Part shown: positions 52,570-61,590 of the stretch, one piece after another | Numbering within the stretch: the first letter of the stretch is position 1 | Layout of the letters: each line of letters begins with the position of its first letter | NCBI GenBank assembly: GCA_963744225.1 | Contig: CAVUSV010000002.1 | Span: 62,001 to 126,000 of the forward strand | DNA length: 64,000 bases | Source: Bog-473 sp963744225 | GTDB taxonomy: Bacteria; Actinomycetota; Acidimicrobiia; Acidimicrobiales; RAAP-2 | Direction of reading: 5' to 3' | Made by a program: the position numbers and the translations under genes | The notes under the pieces: model-generated | The model's database searches: none | What the model saw: the letters and a program-made list of their open reading frames with translations, nothing else | What the model was told of the DNA's origin: nothing

Positions 52570-53868
52570 TCACGACGGGAAGAAGCGAGGCAGATGTTCC
52601 TGGTTCGCCGCCAACAGCCCGTCCGCGAGTTCGGCTGCCAACGGGTACTGCCCGACGAGCGGGTTGGCCAGCAGCGCGCGCACGACGTCGTCGCGGCTTC
52701 CCGAGGACGCCGCCTTGACGGCAAGCCGCTCATAGGCCTTCGCGTGCTGGACGAGCCCGAGCATCTCCGACGGCAACGGTCGCTGGGGCAACGGATGGGC
52801 GCCGCCCGCATCGACGACGGCGGTCGTCTCCACCACTGCGTCATCCGGGAGGCCGGGCACCGCCCCGTCGTTGCGCATGTCGACAACCTGCACGTCACCT
52901 GTCCCGTCGTGCAGGGAGGCCATCAGGCGAACCGCGGCCAGCGAGTAGTAGGCGCCCCCGCGGTAGGACAGGGCAGCCGGCTTCGACACTAAGGCGGGAT
53001 CCCGGTACTCCTCGAGGAGCTTGGTCTCCAGCTCCGCGACAACGTCTGCTCGGGACCGGTGGCCCGGCGCCGACTGTTGCGCCACCTCGGCGTCGTGCCC
53101 GTAGTAGTAGTGCACGTAGTACGACGGGAACGCGTGCTGAAGGCGCAGGACGTCGATCGGCATCCCACTCTCGAGCTCGAGCTCGGGCCCGAAGCGCTTG
53201 AAAAGCTCGTCGAGGCGGTCGTCCCCGCCGGGCGCTCCGGACGTCGGGCTCACCCGGGCCGACCTGATCCACGTGAGATGGTTCAGCCCGACGTGCTCGA
53301 TCTCGACGTCATCGGGATCGACGCCGAGATAGTGGCCGAGGCGACGCTGTGCCCAGATGGCGACATTGCACAGGCCAACAGCGCGGTGGCCCTCGTCGAG
53401 GAGAGCCTGGGTCACGATCCCCACCGGATTGGTGAAGTCCACCAGCCACGCGCCGGGGTTGGCCCGAGCCGCCATCTCCTCCGCAAGCTCGAGCACGACC
53501 GGCACCGTGCGCAGCGCCTTGGCCAGCCCGCCCGCACCGACCGTCTCCTGGCCCAGGCACCCGTACCCCACCGGCAGCGTCTCGTCGACGTGGCGGGCCG
53601 CCTGACCACCAATCCGCAGTTGGACGACGACGAAGTCGGCTCCTTCGAGCGCGGCATGCGGATCAGTGGTGGTCCAGAACCTCCCGCCCCATCCCCGCGC
53701 TCGCAAGATGCGCTCGGAAAGTCCCCCGACGACTTCGCGCCGCATGTCACTCGGATCGAGAAGGACGAGGTCGTCGACGACCATGCGGTCCTCGAGATCG
53801 CAGAGTCCGTCGACCAGTTCCGGGGTGTACGTGCTGCCACCGCCAACGACGGCCACCTTTGTCCCCAC
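52570..53868 (-). CDS. GH4 family 6-phospho-beta-glucosidase-like glycosidase
   Basis: 432 residues, NAD- and metal-dependent glycosidase of family GH4. NAD site KVAVVGGGSTYTPELVDGL, GGLAKALRTVPVVLELAEEM, DFTNPVGIVTQALL, GLCNVAIWAQRRLG with the metal Cys, EHVGLNHLTWIRS with the metal His and YYVHYYYGHDAE. GTG at 53868 starts exactly at the family motif; the frame is open upstream without similarity. The enzyme hydrolyses 6-phospho-glycosides by redox elimination. It is 23 bp from the divergent BadF-type kinase. Confidence 0.9.
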   Translation of the reverse strand: MGTKVAVVGGGSTYTPELVDGLCDLEDRMVVDDLVLLDPSDMRREVVGGLSERILRARGWGGRFWTTTDPHAALEGADFVVVQLRIGGQAARHVDETLPVGYGCLGQETVGAGGLAKALRTVPVVLELAEEMAARANPGAWLVDFTNPVGIVTQALLDEGHRAVGLCNVAIWAQRRLGHYLGVDPDDVEIEHVGLNHLTWIRSARVSPTSGAPGGDDRLDELFKRFGPELELESGMPIDVLRLQHAFPSYYVHYYYGHDAEVAQQSAPGHRSRADVVAELETKLLEEYRDPALVSKPAALSYRGGAYYSLAAVRLMASLHDGTGDVQVVDMRNDGAVPGLPDDAVVETTAVVDAGGAHPLPQRPLPSEMLGLVQHAKAYERLAVKAASSGSRDDVVRALLANPLVGQYPLAAELADGLLAANQEHLPRFFPS

Positions 53869-53891
53869 GCAGCGCAACGTAACATCCGAGC

Positions 53892-54930
53892 GTGTCCGAG
53901 CCCTCTGGCATCGAGCCGGCGGTGTTGGCCTTCGACGGGGGCAGCACCAAGACCGACGCACTGCTCGTCACTCGTTCTGGCGCCGTCCTCGGCCGCGCCC
54001 GGGTGGGTCCGAGCAACCATCAACTCGTCGGCCTCGACGGCATGATCGAAGCGCTCAGGGAGGCGTTCACCTTGGTCACGGAGGATGCGAACCTAACCGG
54101 GCGACCCCTGCCGGTCTGCCCGACAGGGGTGTACTGCCTCGCTGGACTCGACCTGCCCGTCGACGAGGAGAAGATTGCACCGGCGATCGGCGCGCAGCGA
54201 TGGACCGAGCACGCCATCGTGCGCAACGACACGTTCGCCGTCTCACGGGCCGGGACCACGTCCCCATGGGGCATCGGCGTCGTGTGCGGTACGGGGATGA
54301 ACTGCGCTGCCGTCGGCCCCGACGGCAGAACGGTTCGCTTCCCGGCCCTCGCCGAACTGTCGGGAGACTTTGCACCGGGTGGTGCGTGGCTGGGACAGCG
54401 CGCCCTCGGGCTCGCGCTCGAGGGCCGGCGACCGCCGTGGCGGTGCCACCGTGTTGAGCAACCTGGTGCCGACGCATCTCGGAGAGTCCGATGCGGAGGC
54501 GGTGCTGACCGGCATCTACACCGGCAGCATCCCCTACGCCCGCCTCTTTGAACTGGCCCGAGTGCTCCTCGACGCCGCGGCCGAAGGTGACGAGCTCGCC
54601 CGCGAAGCTGCGGACACGCTCGCAGACGAGGTGGTTGCCTTCGTCCGCGCCGCCGTCGTACGCCTCGACCTCCAGGACCACAAGGTCGAGGTTGTGCTCG
54701 GCGGCGGCGTGTTCGACACGGCGTATAGCGGCTTCCACGAACGTGTCACCGCCGGCATCCACGCGGTGGCCCCGAAAGCCGTCCTGCTCCGGCTCGACGC
54801 TCCCCCCGTCCTCGGTGCCGCCCTCATCGGACTCGACGCCATCGGGGCCCCGCCCAGCGCCCTGGCCACCCTGCGAGACGCACTTGCGGACGTGGACACC
54901 GCGACCTCAGCGGAAGCGTCAGGTCCGTAA
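53892..54930 (+). CDS. BadF/N-acetylglucosamine-kinase-type ATPase, frame broken
   Basis: N-terminal part to ALGLAL (SEPSGIEPAVLAFDGGSTKTDALL with the phosphate-1 motif, VCGTGMNCAAVGPDG, GDFAPGGAWLGQRALGL) and C-terminal part (ATVLSNLVPTHLGESDAEAV, VEVVLGGGVFDTAYSGF, LRLDAPPVLGAALIGLD) lie in different frames. They join at about 54420, where one base seems inserted (GAGGGCC). The joined protein is about 345 residues, normal for the family, a hexosamine or sugar kinase. The neighbouring GH4 glycosidase acts on phosphosugars, so kinase and glycosidase probably serve one sugar pathway. Confidence 0.83.
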
Positions 54931-54956
54931 GGACGCGGGACCCGCTCGGGACCCGC

Positions 54957-57027
54957 TCAGTCCCCCGCCGCGCCGGCCGTCGCCACGGCCTGGGGCATGG
55001 CGTCCGCCACCATGCGCTCGTCGTCGGCCAGGAGCGACTGCGCGAGGTGCTTCACCATCTCGATGATCTCGGGATGTTCCTCCGGGTTCCAGCCCTCGAG
55101 GAGCTCCGTGAGTCCACTCCTCCGGGCTTCGGTCAGCTTGTCGAGCGCCGCCGTGCCCGTCGTCGTCAGGAACAGGTCGCAGTCGGCGTCCCGACGCCGT
55201 TCCTCGACCATGCCGGCAGCCAGCAGCCCATCGATCCCGGGCTGGATCAGTGCGGGGTCGATCTTCAGACGGTCCGCCACCTCGTTGACCGTGCACGCGG
55301 GCCGATCGGCCAGGCGGTACAGCAGCCACACCGAGCGCGGCGGCAGGTCGATGCCGGCCCGCTGGGCCAGGGTGCGGTACAGCTCTGCCCGGTTCTCGCG
55401 AGCGGAGACCCTCTGGAGGGCGAGCTCAATCTCCTCGAGCGACGACCGGTTCTGCGGTGCGCCGGCCGCCTCGCCGACATCGACCGTCTCGACCGTGCGG
55501 CGCAAGGGCACCTCGGGCAGCAGGAAGCTCAGCAAGAAGGCGACGAACGAGATGGGCACGGCGACGAGGAACACTGTCTGCACCGAGTGCGTCACGGCAT
55601 CGATGTACTTCGTGAAGAAGGCCAGCCCCACCGCCGTCGACTTGAGCTTGGCAAGAATCGCCGGATCTAACGTCTGGGGGTTGAAGGATTTGAGCAAGGC
55701 TGGGGGAACCTTGGCCAAGGTCGGCGCGATCGTGTGGTTGAAGACGATGGCGTAGATCGCGCCGAAGACGGCCGTGCCGAAGGAGCCACCGATCATCCGG
55801 AAGAAGGTCGCGGCACTGGTGGCGACGCCGAGGTCCTTGTACGACACCGCGTTCTGCACCGCCACCACGAGCACCTGCATGATCAGGCCCATGCCCACCC
55901 CGAAGACGAACATGTAGAAGGCGAAGACCCAGCTGTTGATCGACGCATCGATGAGCGACAGCAGGTACGCGCCCAGGGTCATCATTGCGGTGCCGACGAT
56001 GGGAAAGATCCGGTAGCGGCCCCACCGGGTCACCAGGCGACCCGAGATCACCGATGCGGCCAACATTCCGAGCATGAGCGGCAGGATCCGCAGTCCGGAC
56101 GCCGTCGGGCTCACGCCCTTGACGTTCTGCAGGAAGAGCGGCAGGAACGTCAGGGCGCCGAACATGGCGAAGCCCATCACGAAGCCGATTGCGCTGGCCG
56201 CGCTCGAAGACCCGGATCCGGAAGAGGTTGAGCGGGATCACCGGCTCGATCGCCCGGTGCTCGACCAGCAAGAAACCCCCAGCGAGCAGAATGCCGAGAC
56301 CGAAGGTGAGGTAGCTCGGCGACGACTTCCAGGGCCACGAGATGCCGCCCAGGCTGCAGAAGATGATCAACGAGGTGGTCGATGCGGCCAAGAGCACGGT
56401 CCCCATGTAGTCGATGGTGTGGTGGACCCGGCGCAGGTGGCCCGGCAGAACGGTGCCGGTGACGAAGAGCGCCAGGACGCCCAGCGGCAGGTTGATGTAG
56501 AAGACCCAGCGCCACGACAGGTAGGTCACGCACAGCCCGCCGATCAGTGGCCCGATCACCGTCGCCACGGCGAACATGGCACCGAAGAGCCCCATGTAGC
56601 GACCGCGGTCGCGCGGCGAGACGACGTCACCAATGATGGTCTGCGCGCCCACCATCAACCCTCCACCGCCCAATCCCTGCAGGGCGCGGAAGGCGATGAG
56701 CTCCGTCATGGTGTGGCTGAAGCCCGCCAGTGCGGAGCCGATGACGAAGATCACGATCGCCACTTGGAAGAAGATCTTCCGCCCGAACTGGTCGCCGAGC
56801 TTGCCCCACAGCGGCGTCGATACCGTTGACGCCAGGAGATAGGCGGTGACCACCCAGGCCAGGTGCGACCCTCCGTGCAGGTCGCCCACAATGGTCGGCA
56901 GGGCGGTCGAGACGATGGTCTGGTCGAGCGCCGCCAGCAACATCCCCAGCAGCAGGGCACCGAGAATGAACCACAGCCGACGACCGGTGATGCGCTCGAC
57001 CTCAGGGGGTGCTGCGACGACGCTCAC
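54957..57027 (-). CDS. DHA2-type MFS exporter with C-terminal MarR-like domain, frame broken
   Basis: About 690 residues. The first part (LWFILGALLLGMLLAALDQT, AWVVTAYLLASTVSTPLWGK, GLGGGGLMVGAQTIIGDVV, MGLFGAMFAVATVIGPLIGG) and the second (GFAMFGALTFLPLFLQNVKG onwards) join at about 56207 after one base is supplied. This gives 14 membrane segments like EmrB/QacA multidrug efflux pumps. The last 130 residues (RAELYRTLAQRAGIDLPPRS, SVWLLYRLADRPACTVNEVA, CDLFLTTTGTAALDKLTEAR) look like a MarR-type winged helix. GTG at 57027 follows GGGGAGG. The substrate is unknown. Confidence 0.85.
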
Positions 57028-57241
57028 ACCCACCTCCCCACGTCGACCACGATGGGTTCACAGTAGGAACGCCCTGTTCAATTTGCAACCATGGGTGGCC
57101 CGCCGCCCCCTCCTCCAGACCCGTCAGGGCGGACACCACCGTTTGGCCGCGCGGGCTCCGGGCCCGCCGCGACCCGCGCTACGGTCCCCGCGGTGCCTGC
57201 GTCCGACGCAGCGACCGAACGAATGAAGGAAGGCTTGACCC

Positions 57242-58207
57242 ATGCGTACTCGCCTCACCGCGCTGCTCGGAATCGAGCACCCCGTCATGCTCGCCGGCAT
57301 GGGGGGCGTCTCGTACTCCGAGCTCGCGGCGGCCGTCTCGGCCGCTGGGGGGTTCGGGTGCCTCGGCGCATCGACCATGGGCAACGAGAAGATGGCGGCC
57401 GAGATCGCGGCTGTCCGGCGCGCCACCGACAAGCCCTTCGGCGTCGATCTCCTCACGGCCATGCCGGGCGGCATGACCGACCAGGTCAAGATGATCATCG
57501 AGGGCGGCGCGTCGGCCTTCGTCGCCGGCCTGGGAGTGCCGACCGAGGTCGTCGAGCTGTGCCATCGACACGACGTGATCGTGGTCAGCATGTGCGGCAA
57601 GGTCGAACATGCGCTGCGCGCCGTCGATGCCGGGTGCGACCTCGTGGTGGCCCAGGGCACCGAAGCCGGAGGCCACACGGGACAGGTTGCCACCCTTCCC
57701 TTGGTCCCCCAGATCGTCGACGCGGTGGGCGAGCGCGTTCCTGTCGTCGCGGCTGGAGGCATCTTCGACGGCCGCGGCCTGGCCGCCGCGCTGTCGCTCG
57801 GCGCCGACGGGATCTGGGTGGGCACCCGGTTCATCGCCACCCCTGAAGCGCGCGGCGTGCTGGGGTACAAGGAAAAGCTCGTGGCGAGCCGGGAGGATCA
57901 AACCACGGTGAGCCGCGCCTACTCGGGCAAGACCATGCGGGTGGTGCGCAACCAGTACACGGACTATTTCGACGCGCACCCCGAGGAGCTCAAGAAGTTC
58001 CCGGAGCAGCTGGGCGTCTCGTACGGGAACGGGACCATGCACCTCGGCGGCGATTCCTTCACCGATGGCGTCGACGTCGACAAGGAGTGCTATCCCGCGG
58101 GCCAGGGTGTGGGCGGCATCACCGAGCTGGTACCTGCCGGCGAACTGGTGGCCCGATTCGTCGGCGAAGCCGAGGCGGTCCTCGACCGCTTGTCGGGCCT
58201 GCGCTGA
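57242..58207 (+). CDS. Nitronate monooxygenase (NPD/FabK-like FMN enzyme)
   Basis: 321 residues, TIM barrel of the nitronate monooxygenase/2-nitropropane dioxygenase family. HPVMLAGMGGVSYSELAAAV, TDKPFGVDLLTAMPGGM, VAQGTEAGGHTG (FMN phosphate and active site), VVAAGGIFDGRGLAAALSLG and WVGTRFIATPEA with AGELVARFVGEAEAVL are typical. It may oxidise alkyl nitronates or serve as an enoyl reductase. ATG at 57242 is the start. Divergent from the efflux pump with 214 bp between. Confidence 0.9.
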   Translation: MRTRLTALLGIEHPVMLAGMGGVSYSELAAAVSAAGGFGCLGASTMGNEKMAAEIAAVRRATDKPFGVDLLTAMPGGMTDQVKMIIEGGASAFVAGLGVPTEVVELCHRHDVIVVSMCGKVEHALRAVDAGCDLVVAQGTEAGGHTGQVATLPLVPQIVDAVGERVPVVAAGGIFDGRGLAAALSLGADGIWVGTRFIATPEARGVLGYKEKLVASREDQTTVSRAYSGKTMRVVRNQYTDYFDAHPEELKKFPEQLGVSYGNGTMHLGGDSFTDGVDVDKECYPAGQGVGGITELVPAGELVARFVGEAEAVLDRLSGLR

Positions 58208-58254
58208 ACGGACTCGGGAGGCTGACTACTGCACGTGGCTGACGCGCTCCGTTT

Positions 58255-58560
58255 TCACCTCGTTCCGCCCAACCCGACGGGACACGAGACACCTGTGCCG
58301 CCCAGGCTGCAGTAACCCCCTGGGTTGGCCTCGAGGTACTGCTGATGGGAGGCCTCTGCGTAGTAGAAGGTGCCTGCGGGGCCGATCTCCGTCGTGAAGG
58401 CGGCACAACCAGCGTCTCGCAGTGATTGTGAGAACCACTCCGCCGCCTGTTTGGCCATGGCCGCCTGCTCGAGCGTGGTCGTGTAGACGGCGGACCGATA
58501 CTGCGTGCCCACGTCGCTACCTTGCCGCATCCCCTGCGTGGGGTCGCGGCCCTCGAAAAC
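58255..58560 (-). pseudogene. msrA: Remnant of peptide methionine sulfoxide reductase A
   Basis: Only the C-terminal half of MsrA is recognisable: VFEGRDPTQGMRQGSDVGTQ, YRSAVYTTTLEQAAMAKQAA, FTTEIGPAGTFYYAEASHQQ and YLEANPGGYCSLGGTGVSCP. The catalytic GCFWG region and the N-terminal 90 or so residues are missing; upstream codons in this frame (from 58650) do not match. The surviving reading frame is open to the natural stop, so decay may be recent or this may be a rearrangement breakpoint. The region is convergent with the nitronate monooxygenase gene. Confidence 0.72.
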
Positions 58561-58773
58561 ACTCCCAGCCCGATGACGCCTCCTCAGAATTCCCGTCCCA
58601 CCGGCAGCGATGGCTCCATGCCGCCATTCACTATGGGCGTTGCCGGGCACCCTCGCCGCATCGCCCCACCAAAGAAGTGCACAGTCATGGAATGTTCCGA
58701 TATATCATTAGTGTTACATAGCCGCGAAAGGCAGAAGGGCCCAAAGAGGGCCAATGCAAAAAAGGAGCCGTCA

Positions 58774-59346
58774 ATGACACAGGAACATCAACACGGACGT
58801 GACCACCAGCACGACCACGACCACCAGAGCGACCACGACCACTTCTTCGCCGGTCGCGGCATGCGGGGCCCACGGGGCCGCTGGGCGGGCGGGCGCGGGG
58901 GTTGGGGCGGCGGTCGCCGCATGCCGCGTGGAGCCATCCGCACCGCCATCCTGGTCGCCTTACGCGAGGAGCCGGCCCACGGGTACGAAGTCATGCGCCG
59001 CCTGGAGGAAATGAGTGGTGGCCTGTGGCGCCCCAGTCCCGGGTCCGTCTATCCGCACCTCCAGATGCTTGAAGACGAGGGCTTGGTCCACTCGTCCGAC
59101 GTCGATGGCAGCCGAACCTACGCGCTGACCGATGCAGGGCGGGCGGAGGCCGAAAAGGCTCCACTCCCCTGGCAAGCAGCAGGCGATGCCGATGACGCCG
59201 TCCGCACGCTCCGCACCAGCGTGGGCCAGCTCATGAGTGCGGCCAAGCAGCTGGCGGGCGCAGGCGAGAACGGCCAGATCGAACGTGGCGTCGCCGTGAT
59301 CCAGAAGGCCCGCAAGGAGCTGTATCAGATCCTGGCCGAGGACTGA
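58774..59346 (+). CDS. PadR-family regulator with His-rich N-terminus
   Basis: 190 residues. The first 25 are extremely His/Asp-rich (QEHQHGRDHQHDHDHQSDHDHFF), followed by a Gly/Arg-rich linker and a PadR winged helix: AIRTAILVALREEPAHGYEV, RRLEEMSGGLWRPSPGSVYP, HLQMLEDEGLVHSSDVDGSR. The helical C-terminus includes LMSAAKQLAGAGENGQ. ATG at 58774 has AAAGGAG upstream. The His run looks able to bind Zn, Ni or Cu. It is the first gene of a set with an ABC ATPase and permease, suggesting metal- or drug-responsive export. An AT-rich patch (58690-58720) precedes it. Confidence 0.85.
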   Translation: MTQEHQHGRDHQHDHDHQSDHDHFFAGRGMRGPRGRWAGGRGGWGGGRRMPRGAIRTAILVALREEPAHGYEVMRRLEEMSGGLWRPSPGSVYPHLQMLEDEGLVHSSDVDGSRTYALTDAGRAEAEKAPLPWQAAGDADDAVRTLRTSVGQLMSAAKQLAGAGENGQIERGVAVIQKARKELYQILAED

Positions 59347-59443
59347 CGGGATCAACAGGCCTTAGGGCAAGTACACATCGGGTCGACGTCGCGAGGGTCC
59401 ACAGATCCTGGCGGCAGTCGCCCGGTACTGTGCAGAGGGAGCC

Positions 59444-60442
59444 ATGACCACGACGACCACAACGACGTCGCACGACGGCGCGACTCCCGGAAAAGGGGCG
59501 CCGATCATCGAAGCGGTGGGTCTGACCAAGACCTACCCGGGGACAGATTTCCGGGCCCTCGACGAACTAAACCTCCGCGTCGATACCGACGAGGTGTTCG
59601 GTCTCCTTGGCCCGAACGGTGCCGGCAAGACCACCACGGTCGGCGTGCTCACGACGCGGGTCATCCCCACGGGTGGACAAGCCTTCGTCGGAGGACTCGA
59701 CGTCCTGCAGCACCCAACCCTGGTCAAGCAGCTCATCGGCGTGGTCTCTCAGCAGAACACGCTGGATCGCCAGCTGACACCGTGGGAAAACCTGTACTGG
59801 CACGGCCGCCTGTTCGGCATGGGCGCGAAGGAGTCTCGGGAGACCGCCGACGATCTCCTCGAGAGGTTCCAACTCACCCGTTTTGGAAAGGCGTCGGTCT
59901 ACGCCCTCTCCGGTGGAATGGCGCAACGCCTGATGGTGGCGCGTGCCATCTTCCACCGTCCGGCCGTGCTGTTCCTCGACGAACCCACCGCCGGATTGGA
60001 TCCGCAGGGCCGGCTCGCCTTGTGGGACCTGCTCGAAGGACTCAACAACGAGGGCCAGACCATCATGCTCACCACCCATTACATGGAAGAAGCAGACAAG
60101 TTGTGCGACCGGGTGGCGATCATGGACCACGGCAAGATCCTGGCCCTCGACACACCAGCCGAGCTCAAACGCAGCGTCGGGGCCGACACAATTGTGACGG
60201 TGAAGGCGGCCGGGGACACCAATCGGCTGGCGGAGGCCTTCCAATCCCGCCTCGAAGGGCTGACGCGGACGCGACCCCTCGCTGACGGCGTCGAACTGCA
60301 AATCCGCGGCTCCGACCGGCTGGTTCCCCGCGTCGTCGAAACCGCCGAAGCTGCAGGCTTCTCGCTGGCTGACCTGTCAGTCGCCGAGCCAACGCTTGAG
60401 ACCGTCTTCATCGGGCTGACCGGGAAGGATCTGCGCGACTGA
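59444..60442 (+). CDS. ABC transporter ATP-binding protein (DrrA-like)
   Basis: 332 residues. A Thr-rich start (TTTTTTTS) precedes the ATPase: Walker A LLGPNGAGKTTTVGVL (54-69), Q-loop IGVVSQQNTLD, signature YALSGGMAQRL, Walker B VLFLDEPTAGLDP, H-loop LTTHYMEEADKLC. The C-terminal extension (TLETVFIGLTGKDLRD) matches the DrrA/daunorubicin-resistance subfamily that pairs with an ABC-2 permease. Its end overlaps the permease start (TGATG). Likely an exporter of a hydrophobic compound, regulated by the PadR gene upstream. Confidence 0.92.
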   Translation: MTTTTTTTSHDGATPGKGAPIIEAVGLTKTYPGTDFRALDELNLRVDTDEVFGLLGPNGAGKTTTVGVLTTRVIPTGGQAFVGGLDVLQHPTLVKQLIGVVSQQNTLDRQLTPWENLYWHGRLFGMGAKESRETADDLLERFQLTRFGKASVYALSGGMAQRLMVARAIFHRPAVLFLDEPTAGLDPQGRLALWDLLEGLNNEGQTIMLTTHYMEEADKLCDRVAIMDHGKILALDTPAELKRSVGADTIVTVKAAGDTNRLAEAFQSRLEGLTRTRPLADGVELQIRGSDRLVPRVVETAEAAGFSLADLSVAEPTLETVFIGLTGKDLRD

Positions 60443-61344
60443 TGGCGACCACAACCGCCCGGACTCTCTCGGCATCCAGCTTCGGATCGGGCCATGTCGA
60501 GCTCAACCCAACACGGTCGGCGACGGTCGCAAGTTGGACATCCCTGCGTGCCCTGATTCAGCGCGACATGGTCGTGCTCTGGAAGCACAAGATCGAATTC
60601 ACCGTACGCACCTTGGTGCAGCCATTCTTGTTGTGCTTTGTCTTCCTCTATGTGTTCCCGAAGATTGGTCAGGGCATCGGCGCGGCCAGTGGCGTTCCGG
60701 GTGCCGAGTCCGCATTCGCGACGGTGCTCGTGCCCGGGGTTGTCGGGTTGTCGATCATGTTCCAGGGCATCCAGGCAGTCGCCATGCAATTGGCGCAGGA
60801 ATTCGGCTTCACCCGTGAGATCGAGGACCGGGTGCAAGCACCGTGTCCGATTTGGCTCGTCGCAATCTCAAAGGTGATCTCTGGCGCCGCCCAGGGGCTC
60901 ATCTCTGCGGCAATCGTGCTACCCATCGCCTCCGTGGTCCATGCTGCCGGGGTGGAGGCTCAGATCAATCTCCACTGGTTGCTCATCGTCACCCTGGTAC
61001 CCCTGTCCTGCATCTGCATGGCGTCCCTCGGTCTGCTTCTGGGGACGGCATTCGAGCCGCGCAACCTTGGCCTGATGTTCGGCTTCATCGTCCTTCCCAT
61101 CACGTTCCTGGGAGGCACCTACTACCAGTGGACCCGGCTGGCTCCAGTGAAGGTCGGCCCAGTCCACTGGTTGCAGATCTTCGTGCTGATCAACCCGCTG
61201 ATCTATATCAATGATGGGATGCGTGCTGCGTTCACCGACGCAGCGCACATGCACCTCTACATCATCTATCCGGCCATTACGGCATTCAGCGTCATCTTCC
61301 TGGTGCTCGGACTTCGGAACTTCCGCAGCAAGGTACTGGCGTAG
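60442..61344 (+). CDS. ABC-2 type membrane permease
   Basis: 300 residues, six hydrophobic segments: VRTLVQPFLLCFVFLYVFPK, FATVLVPGVVGLSIMFQGIQ, LISAAIVLPIASVVHAAGV, WLLIVTLVPLSCICMASLGL, MFGFIVLPITFLGGTYYQW and YPAITAFSVIFLVLGLRNF. Pairs with the ATP-binding gene to make a DrrAB-like exporter. N-terminal 45 residues are soluble. Substrate unknown. Confidence 0.88.
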   Translation: MATTTARTLSASSFGSGHVELNPTRSATVASWTSLRALIQRDMVVLWKHKIEFTVRTLVQPFLLCFVFLYVFPKIGQGIGAASGVPGAESAFATVLVPGVVGLSIMFQGIQAVAMQLAQEFGFTREIEDRVQAPCPIWLVAISKVISGAAQGLISAAIVLPIASVVHAAGVEAQINLHWLLIVTLVPLSCICMASLGLLLGTAFEPRNLGLMFGFIVLPITFLGGTYYQWTRLAPVKVGPVHWLQIFVLINPLIYINDGMRAAFTDAAHMHLYIIYPAITAFSVIFLVLGLRNFRSKVLA

Positions 61345-61590
61345 CCCCCGCGCCGTTCTGCTGGCTCACCCAGGCCTTTCAGGTCCGACGAACGGCCTGC
61401 CACCCGCGAAATCCGAGAGCCCGCCGAACGTGCGCTTGACGCGACATGGGGATGCCACCGGGCTTTCTGGCCTTTGCGCGAAAATGGTGACAAACGCGCT
61501 AGATCACGGCCACGTCTGGGTAGGGTGAACCGCACCCTGCAGGCAGCGGGTGCACGCCGCTCCGGGTGGAATGGCGAAGGGACGGATCTT

